Origin: Streptococcus mitis
Lineage (GTDB): Bacteria; Bacillota; Bacilli; Lactobacillales; Streptococcaceae
DNA length: 64,000 bases
Assembly: GCA_001560895.1 (NCBI GenBank)
Contig: CP014326.1
Location: forward strand, 1,376,001-1,440,000
Reading direction: 5' to 3'
In this document: positions 1 through 7,011 of the stretch, one piece after another
How the letters are laid out: each line of letters begins with the position of its first letter
Position numbering within the stretch: position 1 is the stretch's first letter
The notes under the pieces: generated by a model
What the model saw: the letters and a program-made list of their open reading frames with translations, nothing else
Databases searched by the model: none
Told to the model about the DNA's origin: nothing
Program-made: the position numbers and the translations under genes

Positions 1-44
1 CAAGCCGCGACAAAGCTCGTCTTTCAGCTAAACTTGCTAAATAA
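1..44 (+). CDS. rpsT: 30S ribosomal protein S20, 3' end only
   Basis: The third frame from base 3 reads SRDKARLSAKLAK and then stops at 42-44. This matches the basic C-terminal helix of streptococcal ribosomal protein S20 as I recall it. The rest of the gene lies upstream of the window. An intrinsic terminator follows directly. S20 binds 16S rRNA in the small subunit. The call rests on only 13 residues, but the tail is characteristic. Confidence 0.75.
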   Translation, partial: SRDKARLSAKLAK

Positions 45-46
45 GA

Positions 47-71
47 AACAGTCCATAGAGGCTGTTTTTTT
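47..71 (+). terminator. Intrinsic terminator of rpsT
   Basis: A 7-bp stem (AACAGTC pairing with GGCTGTT, one G-U pair) with a 6-base loop is followed by a run of Ts. It starts 2 bases after the rpsT stop codon. Confidence 0.85.
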
Positions 72-96
72 GTCCTCAAATAGGAAAAGGTAGAAA

Positions 97-609
97 ATGA
101 AAATTGCAATTATCGGATATTCTGGTGCTGGTAAGTCAACTCTAGCAGAAAAGTTGTCTCACTACTACTCCATTCCAAAACTTCACATGGACACACTCCA
201 ATTTCAACCTGGTTGGCAAGACAGCGACCGCGAATGGATGTTGACCGAGATGAAAAACTTTCTTACAAAGAATGAATCTTGGGTTATCGATGGAAATTAT
301 TCTTGGTGTTTTTATGAGGAAAGAATGCAGGAAGCTGACCAAATCATCTTTCTCAATTTTTCCCCATTAACCTGTCTCTTTCGAGCCTTTAAACGGTATC
401 TCAAATACCGAGGCAAGGTTAGAGAAAGTATGGCTAAGGGATGCCCCGAGCAATTCAACTGGGAATTTATTCGTTGGATTCTCTGGGATGGTCGAACAAA
501 AAATGCTAAGGATAGATACCAATACTTAAACAATACTTACCCAGAAAAGATGTATATTCTCCATTCTCAAGCAGAGATTGATTGTTTTTTGCGATCTTTA
601 AAAAAGTAA
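97..609 (+). CDS. P-loop nucleotide kinase (adenylate kinase/FlaR 'topology modulation' family)
   Basis: A 170-residue cytoplasmic protein. The N-terminus is a beta strand followed by a Walker A loop, GYSGAGKST (residues 7-15), as in small nucleotide kinases. A DxLxFxPGW segment near residue 35 and a later Arg-rich lid region (around YLKYRGKVRESM) fit the FlaR-like 'DNA topology modulation' kinases. That historical name is misleading, because the fold is a nucleoside or nucleotide kinase with unknown substrate. A GGAAAAGG ribosome site precedes ATG 97. It stands alone between two terminators, so it is probably monocistronic. Family is fairly sure; substrate is unknown. Confidence 0.8.
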   Translation: MKIAIIGYSGAGKSTLAEKLSHYYSIPKLHMDTLQFQPGWQDSDREWMLTEMKNFLTKNESWVIDGNYSWCFYEERMQEADQIIFLNFSPLTCLFRAFKRYLKYRGKVRESMAKGCPEQFNWEFIRWILWDGRTKNAKDRYQYLNNTYPEKMYILHSQAEIDCFLRSLKK

Positions 610-654
610 ACAGTATAGTAGCATTTCATTAAAATCAGCATGCACTGATTGACT

Positions 655-693
655 AAAAAAGGAAGTTTTTCATCCAGAAAGTCTTCCTTTTTT
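655..693. terminator. Bidirectional terminator after the P-loop kinase gene
   Basis: AAAAAAGGAAG at 655-665 pairs with CTTCCTTTTTT at 683-693 across a 17-base loop. The stem is flanked by A and T runs, so it can work in both directions. It lies 46 bases after the kinase gene stop. Confidence 0.8.
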
Positions 694-799
694 CCTTTTA
701 TTCAACAATTAAAAATAACTCGAGCAATTTATAAATCAACAATAAAATTCCCCTAGAAATGAAGAGAATCTTGTTCATAGTTTCTGAGTTCGTGATACA

Positions 800-841
800 A
801 AAAAACTGAAGGAAGTATAGTCCTACTTCTTTCAGTTTTTT
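800..841 (-). terminator. Intrinsic terminator of the sirtuin gene
   Basis: An 18-bp near-perfect stem (AAAAAACTGAAGGAAGTA with its complement, one G-U pair) with loop TAGTCC. On the minus strand it ends in seven Ts. The stem overlaps the last codon of the sirtuin gene. Confidence 0.85.
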
Positions 842-1571
842 ATTGTCTCAATTTAGAAAAAACTTCTCCAATCTTACCTTCGATAACTAAATCAGCTTGG
901 CTGTCTTGAGGAGTGCTGGACTTGTTGATAACGACAAGATTTGATCCTGAAAAATAATTGATTAGGCTAGCTGCAGGGTAAACAACTAAGGAAGTTCCAC
1001 CAATGATCAACAAATCTGCTTGCTGAATGGCTCGAGCTGCGCGACTAAATACATCCATATCTAGCGCTTCCTCATAAAGGGTCACGTCAGGTTTGACCAC
1101 CTTGCCACAATCTAAACAGTAGGGAACTGGACCTTCAAGTTCCAAAAAGGCAGTCAAATCATAAAAGCGATGACAGCCCAAACAATAATTACGATCTGCA
1201 CTACCATGCAGTTTCAAAACTTTCTGAGATCCTGCTATTTCATGGAGACTATCGATATTTTGCGTCACAATCGCCTTTAATTTACCTGTTTTTTCCAACG
1301 ACGTTAGATAATCATGTGCTAAATTCGGCTTGGCATCAGGATAGACCAGATACTTTTTGTAGAAATCAAAAAAATCCTCTGGATAGCGCTCAAACATAGT
1401 GCGTGAAACCAGTTGCTCGGCAGTAAAATGGCGACCTAGTTTCAGACTATATATACCATCTGAACTACGAAAATCTGGAATATTAGACTCTGTAGAAACC
1501 CCTGCACCACCGAAAAAGACAATGCTCTGACTTTGATCAATAATACCTTGTAATTGTTTAATCTTATCCAT
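840..1571 (-). CDS. NAD-dependent protein deacetylase, Sir2 (sirtuin) family
   Basis: A 243-residue sirtuin that transfers acyl groups from protein lysines to NAD. Visible motifs: GAGVSTES (22-29) and IPDFRS for NAD binding, TQNID (103-107), catalytic His122 in LHGS, four zinc-binding Cys (130, 133, 152, 155) and GGTSLVVYP near residue 192. The acyl-pocket segment reads KPDVTLYEE, as in Firmicutes forms. Length is normal for bacterial sirtuins. AGGAG at 1578-1582 supports ATG 1571. It lies downstream of deoD; these NAD- and nucleoside-linked genes may be functionally related, but 229 bases separate them. No macrodomain partner is adjacent, so it is not the SirTM type. Confidence 0.9.
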   Translation of the reverse strand: MDKIKQLQGIIDQSQSIVFFGGAGVSTESNIPDFRSSDGIYSLKLGRHFTAEQLVSRTMFERYPEDFFDFYKKYLVYPDAKPNLAHDYLTSLEKTGKLKAIVTQNIDSLHEIAGSQKVLKLHGSADRNYCLGCHRFYDLTAFLELEGPVPYCLDCGKVVKPDVTLYEEALDMDVFSRAARAIQQADLLIIGGTSLVVYPAASLINYFSGSNLVVINKSSTPQDSQADLVIEGKIGEVFSKLRQ

Positions 1572-1600
1572 TTTGTACTCCTAGGAATTTTCAAGTTAAA

Positions 1601-1630
1601 AAGTTGAAAGTCTTGACTTCTTGTCAACTT
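1601..1630. promoter_or_regulatory. Imperfect inverted repeat upstream of the sirtuin gene
   Basis: AAGTTGA (1601-1607) and TCAACTT (1624-1630) form an outer stem around AAGTC-TT-GACTT. It sits 30 bases upstream of the sirtuin start and could be an operator or a leader hairpin. Function is not known. The rest of 1631-1800 shows nothing I recognise. Confidence 0.3.
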
Positions 1631-1800
1631 GGCTTCCAACTTTATTTGATTATGATTTAGATATTAAACTGACTAGTCTCGGTCCTTTGACACAATTAGG
1701 CTTCCTTCAATTTCCTTATTCTTACCTATTTCAGGATTGATTCATTGTTGATAGTTATCATTTTGAGAACAAGAGAAATCATTCTAAATATAGCCTACCT

Positions 1801-2511
1801 TTAGTCTGCAATCAATGTTTCCAAACCTACCTTCATCATATCAGTGAAGGTGTTTTGACGTTCTTCTGCAGTTGTATCTTCATCTGGATTAACCAAACTA
1901 TCTGAAATAGTCATAATAGCTAAAGCATCAACATGGTGTTGAGCAGCAAGATAGTAAAGAGCCGCTGCTTCCATTTCCACAGCCTTGACTCCCCATTTAC
2001 CAAGTTCGATGTTCTTTTCAAAGTAGTTTGAGTAAAAGACATCAGATGATAAAACGTTCCCAACGTGGGTTGTCATACCGAGTTCTTTAGCGATATGGTA
2101 GGCCTTATCAAGCAAATCAAAGCTAGCGATTTGTGGAAAATCGTACTGTGGCCAGTCATTACGGACGATGTTTGAGTTAGTTGCAGCTGCCTGCGCCAAA
2201 ACCAATTCACGGACGTGGACATCTTCATTCAAAGAACCCGCAGTTCCCACACGGATCAATTTCTTCACACCGTAGTCCACAATCAACTCACGCGCATAAA
2301 TCGAAATCGATGGCATCCCCATCCCAGTTCCCATGACTGATACACGGTGACCTTTGTAAGTACCTGTGTAACCAAACATGTTACGAACTTCGTTAAAGCA
2401 AACAGCATCTTCAAGAAAATTCTCAGCGATAAATTTCGCACGAAGAGGATCCCCAGGAAGAAGAATTTTATCAGCAATTTCACCCTGCTTAGCAGCAATA
2501 TGGATAGACAT
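1801..2511 (-). CDS. deoD: Purine-nucleoside phosphorylase, DeoD type
   Basis: A 236-residue cytoplasmic enzyme of the hexameric (PNP-I/UDP) family. It splits purine (deoxy)ribonucleosides with phosphate into base and ribose-1-phosphate. Motifs: [13 protein letters not shown] near residue 18, [15 protein letters not shown] (phosphate site), [10 protein letters not shown] (ribose site) and TISDSLV with the catalytic Asp. Full length. It complements punA, which belongs to a different PNP family, giving this operon two purine phosphorylases of distinct specificity. No convincing ribosome site lies upstream of ATG 2511, and a strong hairpin sits at 2556-2590. A long repeat region separates it from the genes further upstream. 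Confidence 0.95.
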   Translation of the reverse strand: MSIHIAAKQGEIADKILLPGDPLRAKFIAENFLEDAVCFNEVRNMFGYTGTYKGHRVSVMGTGMGMPSISIYARELIVDYGVKKLIRVGTAGSLNEDVHVRELVLAQAAATNSNIVRNDWPQYDFPQIASFDLLDKAYHIAKELGMTTHVGNVLSSDVFYSNYFEKNIELGKWGVKAVEMEAAALYYLAAQHHVDALAIMTISDSLVNPDEDTTAEERQNTFTDMMKVGLETLIAD

Positions 2512-2555
2512 AATTTATGATACAAAGAGCGAGAAGAAAACGACTCAAAATTAGG

Positions 2556-2590
2556 AATCTGACAAGAAATCCTGATTTCTCAGTCAGATT
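2556..2590. promoter_or_regulatory. Leader hairpin upstream of deoD
   Basis: AATCTGAC (2556-2563) pairs perfectly with GTCAGATT (2583-2590). Inside, AGAAATC pairs with GATTTCT across a 2-base loop. It lies 45 bases upstream of deoD. There is no T run on the minus strand, so it is more likely a leader or mRNA-processing structure than a terminator. Confidence 0.5.
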
Positions 2591-2610
2591 ATCTATTTTC
2601 CGAGTTTTCT

Positions 2611-2743
2611 GCTTGTGTTCAAATCAAAACACACGCTCTACCTTTCTTTTTTGTATATTTAGGATAACAACAGAGAACAAAGTAAAAATAGGAAATCCGA
2701 CAAAGATGTAAGGCATCTAGGAGGATTTATCTTTTTTACAAAG
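2611..2743. repeat. Intergenic direct repeat, copy 1 (133 bp)
   Basis: Matches 2816-2948 at 130 of 133 positions. It contains a GTGTT/AACAC hairpin, then CCTTTCT, and a terminator-like hairpin AAATCC...GGATTT with inner stem AGATG/CATCT that is followed by a T run on the plus strand. Offset between the copies is exactly 205 bases. Confidence 0.9.
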
Positions 2744-2815
2744 CCTCTAGCCCGGGGGCAATTCAAACCCGAACTGCCCTTCCTTTCTGTGAGTATTTTT
2801 TTAGAAAAAATTTCC

Positions 2816-2948
2816 GCTCGTGTTCAAATCAAAACACACGCTCTACCTTTCTTTTTTGTATATTTAGGATAGCAACAGAGAACAAAGTAAAAATAGGAAA
2901 TCCGACAAAGATATAAGGCATCTAGGAGGATTTATCTTTTTTACAAAG
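2816..2948. repeat. Intergenic direct repeat, copy 2 (133 bp)
   Basis: Second copy of 2611-2743 with three substitutions. One of them changes AGATG to AGATA and weakens the inner stem. A degenerate third start of the same unit (CCGCTCGTATT) follows at 2953 with its own hairpin, GTATTCA/TGAATAC. Confidence 0.9.
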
Positions 2949-3040
2949 TTCTCCGCTCGTATTCAGTTCAATGAATACAGTTAACCCATCCTTTCTTTAT
3001 TCTAAAATTTATAATCAGAAAGATACCAAACCCGTCAAAA

Positions 3041-3110
3041 AGCAAAGGGAAAATAGGAGTTGGGTGCAGTGAGCGATGCTTGCTAGACCAACTATCTTTT
3101 TCCCACTGCT
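3041..3110 (-). terminator. Long hairpin, probable terminator of the lipase gene
   Basis: AGCA, GGGAAAA and AGTTGG segments pair with their complements at 3086-3110, around a loop holding AGC...GCT. On the minus strand it is followed by CTTTTTG. It lies about 130 bases beyond the lipase stop. Confidence 0.5.
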
Positions 3111-3238
3111 TTTAGGGTGGGTTCAATTCCTTTCTTTCTTAATTTTGTTCTTTCACAGAGAGCTACCTAAGTTTCATTAAAACCCAGGTAATTCTTTTCT
3201 TATAAGCTAGACAACCTAACTGTCATTGTATCATCAGA

Positions 3239-5971
3239 TTACAAGACATCATCATCACTCACCTTAGAATTCAATGTTGTTCCCCAGTGAGTAATTTTTC
3301 GATGTGGTTGGGCGAGAAGAGGTCTGTTGTCATAGATTGTTTGCCATCTATTCCAGATAAGACCGGTTCTCTTTTCGATCTTAATTCGAAGATTACGCAT
3401 ATTAGACTTAATTGGGAGATTGAGGATAGAACCTGCGGTCTGATTGCGCCCATTCCCTTCCCAAGAACGACTTCGGACAACTGATTGCCCATTTTTATCT
3501 ACTGTAACTTCTTCCCACGATATTGAATAACGTGCAATATAAGCACCACTATGTTGAATAGTTAGGGTTTTATCTTTTACAGGAGTGTAGTTTAACAGTT
3601 GTACAGGCTTAGAAGCTTGAGTAGTTACATTATTTTTAGCTACAAATCGAAAAACTTCTACTTCTGCAAGGCTGAGAGCTTGATTTTTTTGACGCAATTG
3701 AATGCGAACACGGCGACCTGGTTTACCATTCAACTGGAGATCTAAACTGCTTCCTTCTAAGCGAGAAACATATTGTCTAGTAACTTCTTGCCCTTTTTCA
3801 TCATATAAAATCACATCAAAGTCTGACAGACGTTTAGAAAGTTCTCCATCCCCACGGTTATGAAGGCGAACAAGCCCTACCTGTTCTGTACGACCTAAAT
3901 CAACTTCCCACCAAGGCTGGTTTTCAAATTTTGTATGAGTAATTGATTGCTGACTATAACTACTATTGGTATTGCCATCCAAGGCACGACTAGCATCTCC
4001 ACCAAAATCAGTAGAACTTTGCTGAGCTTGTTTTTTCCAAGCGATATTCTCAGCACGATACACTTGGACTTCTGCAAGACTGAGAGCGTTATATCCATCT
4101 AACTCGATGCGTACAAAACGAGCTTTCTTATAATCAATTGAAATCTGAGCGAAACTATCTCGTAAGTATGCAATGCGCTTTCTTTCAATTTCTTTTCCAG
4201 AACTATCCAAAAGAATCACATTAAAATTAGTCAGTCTATCTTGAGCAGCATCTGTTCGATTGTAAATATTAATCTGGCGAATCGTTTCTTCCTTATCTAA
4301 ATCGACTTGCCACCAAGGTTTTGATTGAAAATCTGTATGAGTGACAGAATTATGTCCGTAATTTCCATCTAATTTCCCATCAACTGCTCTTCTAGCATCT
4401 CCTCCAAAAGCTGTCGAACTTTGAGTTACTCGTTTCCCTAGAGCTATATTTTCAAGAGGTTCAGGGCTTGGTTGACTAGATGACAGAGGGACTTGTTGTT
4501 TCTTAAAGAAATAAACTTTGTCCAATTTTTGATCACGATATCCCTGTTTATCAAGCGTATCACGTTTTCCAATATTAAAATTCGGGATAGCATTCATTCT
4601 ACTTTCAAAATAACCACGCGAACGGTGTTTGAAACTAGAGTTACCTGTAAAAGTTACAATATCATTATCATTACGAATCAAAGATGTCACAACATTATCA
4701 TTATCGACCACATAATGTTTTATTTTACCAGATAAAGCCAACTTACGACTTTCTAACCCTACATCCCAGAAACCATTTTTAGCATTCCAAATAGTTCTGG
4801 AAGTAATCACTTTAGGAGCACTGAAAGTCGTCACTTTCCTCAATACATGGTTATAAAAATCAGGATATTTTTGGTAAGCTTCAACCGCTGCAATCTGAGC
4901 TAGGTAGCCTCCAAGAGAATGACCTGTCATATACAGATTGGTAATGCTGGAATCCTGCGCCAGTTCTTTTACAACATTACGGATATCATCCGCTTGTGCA
5001 GGTTTATTTCCTCCAAACAAAACAAAATCTGTACTTAAATCTTTCGCATCATTCAGTCTTGTTCCACGTATAGCCAACATATGCACCGTTCCATCTTTGA
5101 GATAAGGGAGATCGCTCTTGGTCTCAAATAAGAAAGCATCCAAGCCACTTGCTGTATGATAAGCCTTTTTCATCTTCCAAAATGGTGCCAGTTCATTGTG
5201 CATCATTTTATATTCTTGACGATCAAGGTAAAGACTTGGAAAAGGATTTTTATGATCTAGAATTTTGTCAATGTAATCATCATTACGATAAGCCAACTCC
5301 ATAAAAAGGAGGGAATCACGATCTGTGACATACCATTGTTTCTTGTTATCATCTTCCCCGTCTTCTAGTCCATCTCCATCACTATCTGCTAGTAAAGGAT
5401 GGCTATGGTATCCTAAGTAGTCTTTCCCATCTTTATTGTAAATATACAATTCATCCTTATTTTTTATTCCATCATGATCATCATCTCCATCAGGATCTAA
5501 AAATTTTCCACCGTATAAAGAATTATCAACAAGTTCCTTCTCTACATGGAGCTCCCCTTTAGAAATTTTGACAAAGTCTGCCTCTGTTACTGGACGAGAA
5601 TTTTTCGGCTCATCCTTTAGAATTTCCTCTTTCTTCAATTCCTCATGAGGCACAGCAGATTCTTTTTGATATAATTCTTCTCCTGCTTTTTCTTTCTGAG
5701 TTTTAACAACTTCTTTTGTTTCTAAAGTTGATTGAGCAGCTGTAGTTTTCTCCTCTGTAATAGATATTTCCTGTTTTTTATCAGGATTTTCTAGTTTTGT
5801 CGGACTATCCGTTGCATTTACTACTAAAGGAGTTTCATTTTTCACAACTGGACTTCCTTCATTGGCAGAAATTCCTGTCGGTGCTAAAAAAGCAAATCCA
5901 ACTGCAACAGATACAACTCCGATACTTAATTTTTTTATACCAAAACGCATAATTCGTTGATCAATTCTCAT
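3239..5971 (-). CDS. Secreted class 3 lipase with two F-type lectin domains and a cholesterol-dependent-cytolysin domain 4-like C-terminus
   Basis: A 910-residue exported protein. Domains in order: YSIRK-like signal peptide (about 1-36, FGIKKLSIGVVS); charged linker (37-150); two DxDxDG calcium-loop stretches (159-168, 196-205); lipase class 3 core (about 215-490) with GHSLGG and nucleophile Ser352, probable Asp in VVDNDN (about 423) and His449; two F-type lectin domains (about 507-639 and 641-775); and a C-terminal 110 residues resembling domain 4 of pneumolysin-type cytolysins (HSGAYIARY, WEGNGRNQT, NLRIKIEKRTGLIWNRW, HWGTTL). Both lectin domains match Hx26RxDx4R/K (H545/R572/D574/R579; H679/R706/D708/K713). 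There is no LPXTG sorting signal, so the protein is probably released. Predicted action: lipid hydrolysis at fucosylated, cholesterol-containing host membranes (inference). It is inserted between punA and deoD. No strong ribosome site lies before ATG 5971. Confidence 0.85.
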   Translation of the reverse strand: MRIDQRIMRFGIKKLSIGVVSVAVGFAFLAPTGISANEGSPVVKNETPLVVNATDSPTKLENPDKKQEISITEEKTTAAQSTLETKEVVKTQKEKAGEELYQKESAVPHEELKKEEILKDEPKNSRPVTEADFVKISKGELHVEKELVDNSLYGGKFLDPDGDDDHDGIKNKDELYIYNKDGKDYLGYHSHPLLADSDGDGLEDGEDDNKKQWYVTDRDSLLFMELAYRNDDYIDKILDHKNPFPSLYLDRQEYKMMHNELAPFWKMKKAYHTASGLDAFLFETKSDLPYLKDGTVHMLAIRGTRLNDAKDLSTDFVLFGGNKPAQADDIRNVVKELAQDSSITNLYMTGHSLGGYLAQIAAVEAYQKYPDFYNHVLRKVTTFSAPKVITSRTIWNAKNGFWDVGLESRKLALSGKIKHYVVDNDNVVTSLIRNDNDIVTFTGNSSFKHRSRGYFESRMNAIPNFNIGKRDTLDKQGYRDQKLDKVYFFKKQQVPLSSSQPSPEPLENIALGKRVTQSSTAFGGDARRAVDGKLDGNYGHNSVTHTDFQSKPWWQVDLDKEETIRQINIYNRTDAAQDRLTNFNVILLDSSGKEIERKRIAYLRDSFAQISIDYKKARFVRIELDGYNALSLAEVQVYRAENIAWKKQAQQSSTDFGGDASRALDGNTNSSYSQQSITHTKFENQPWWEVDLGRTEQVGLVRLHNRGDGELSKRLSDFDVILYDEKGQEVTRQYVSRLEGSSLDLQLNGKPGRRVRIQLRQKNQALSLAEVEVFRFVAKNNVTTQASKPVQLLNYTPVKDKTLTIQHSGAYIARYSISWEEVTVDKNGQSVVRSRSWEGNGRNQTAGSILNLPIKSNMRNLRIKIEKRTGLIWNRWQTIYDNRPLLAQPHRKITHWGTTLNSKVSDDDVL

Positions 5972-6201
5972 TTATTCATATATCTTTCTATTATTTTCAC
6001 CCTCTTTACCAACAATATTCTCCAATCAGCTAATCTCCTTTAGCATCAAGATTTCATTTTTATACTTTGTTAGCAAGAATTTGAAGAGGTTTATAAAAGT
6101 AAAGGAACCTCATTCATTTTTCATATCATAATTCTATATGGAAGTTAATTGTTTCATTTATCTTCCAGCTTACAGAAATACTTTCCTACTCATTTTCTTT
6201 C

Positions 6202-7011
6202 TCATAGCTCAGCAAGAATCGCTTTAAGCAATCCTTTAAAGTCGCCTTTAACACGCTCAGTCACTTCTACAACTTCCTCGTGGTTGAGTTCTTCTTGGAA
6301 ACCAGCCGCAAAGTTAGTAATACATGAAATTCCCAAAACTTTCAAACCTGAGTGGGCTGCCACAATAACTTCAGGAACAGTAGACATACCAACTGCATCT
6401 GCCCCCAATGTCTTATAGGCACGAATCTCTGCTGGTGTCTCATAAGTCGGACCAGTTACACCGATATAGACACCTTCATCAAGCTTGATACCAAGTTTCT
6501 TAGCCACTTCATGGGCAGTTGCACGGTATTCTGGTGTGTAAGCCTTAGACATATCAGGGAAACGTGGACCAAAGTCATCCAAATTTTCACCCATCAATGG
6601 GTTTTGCCCCGTCATATTGATATGGTCTGAGATAGCCATCAAAGTACCAGGACCAAAGCCAATACCACCAGCTGCATTGGTAACAATGACACCTTCACAT
6701 CCAAGAACTTTCATGACACGTACTGGGAAAGTCACGACTTCAAGAGGATTGCCTTCGTAGAAATGGAAACGACCTTGAAGAGCCAAGACCTTGCGACCTG
6801 CCAGTTCACCATATACCAATTTACCAGCGTGACCGACTACTGTTGAACGGCCCCAGTTTGGAATCTCAGCATAATCTACTATAACTGGATTTTCGATTTC
6901 TTCTGCCAATTCTCCAAGTCCTGATCCAAGGATTAGACCAAACTCAGGCGCTTGGATTCCCTTGTCTTTCAGGAAAGTAGCCGTTTCATTGATTTTATCT
7001 AAAAATGTCAT
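6202..7011 (-). CDS. punA: Purine-nucleoside phosphorylase, PNP family 2
   Basis: A 269-residue trimeric-type purine-nucleoside phosphorylase (Mtap/PNP family), acting on inosine and guanosine with phosphate. Motifs: LGSGLGELAEE (phosphate loop, about residue 28), HAGKLVYGE, GRFHFYEG, TNAAGGIG, VGMSTVPEVIVA and ITNFAAG with the base-contacting Asn. Full length. AAAGGAG precedes ATG 7011. The start overlaps the stop of the DUF1697 gene by 1 base (TAATG), so the two are translationally coupled in the rpiA-deoB operon. It feeds ribose-1-phosphate to DeoB. Confidence 0.95.
   Translation of the reverse strand: MTFLDKINETATFLKDKGIQAPEFGLILGSGLGELAEEIENPVIVDYAEIPNWGRSTVVGHAGKLVYGELAGRKVLALQGRFHFYEGNPLEVVTFPVRVMKVLGCEGVIVTNAAGGIGFGPGTLMAISDHINMTGQNPLMGENLDDFGPRFPDMSKAYTPEYRATAHEVAKKLGIKLDEGVYIGVTGPTYETPAEIRAYKTLGADAVGMSTVPEVIVAAHSGLKVLGISCITNFAAGFQEELNHEEVVEVTERVKGDFKGLLKAILAEL

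Larger units (their letters stand above)
2512..3238. other. Non-coding region with structured repeats between the lipase gene and deoD
   Basis: These 727 bases contain no credible gene. They hold a near-identical 133-bp direct duplication, several hairpins (2556-2590, 2756-2779, 2958-2977, 3041-3110) and five copies of CCTTTCT (2641, 2782, 2846, 2990, 3129). On the minus strand these read AGAAAGG and lie close to the hairpins. An open frame at 2517-2711 (+) runs through the duplicated sequence and has no protein-like character. The region is the 3' flank of the lipase gene and the 5' leader of deoD. Confidence 0.7.

Noticed and set aside
2517..2711. Open frame (+) of 64 codons upstream of deoD
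   Set aside because: It runs through hairpins and the start of a duplicated non-coding repeat, has no ribosome site, and its product looks like translated non-coding DNA.
2752..2782. GC-rich hairpin as a transcription terminator
   Set aside because: The 9-bp stem is real, but neither side has a proper T run, so I kept it only as part of the structured region.
3107..3135. T-box-like string (AGGGTGG) after a long hairpin
   Set aside because: It resembles the T-box antiterminator core only over seven bases, the rest of a T-box is missing, and no plus-strand gene follows.
4493..4735. Open frame (+) antisense to the lipase gene
   Set aside because: Shadow of the long lipase frame; no ribosome site and no protein-like features.
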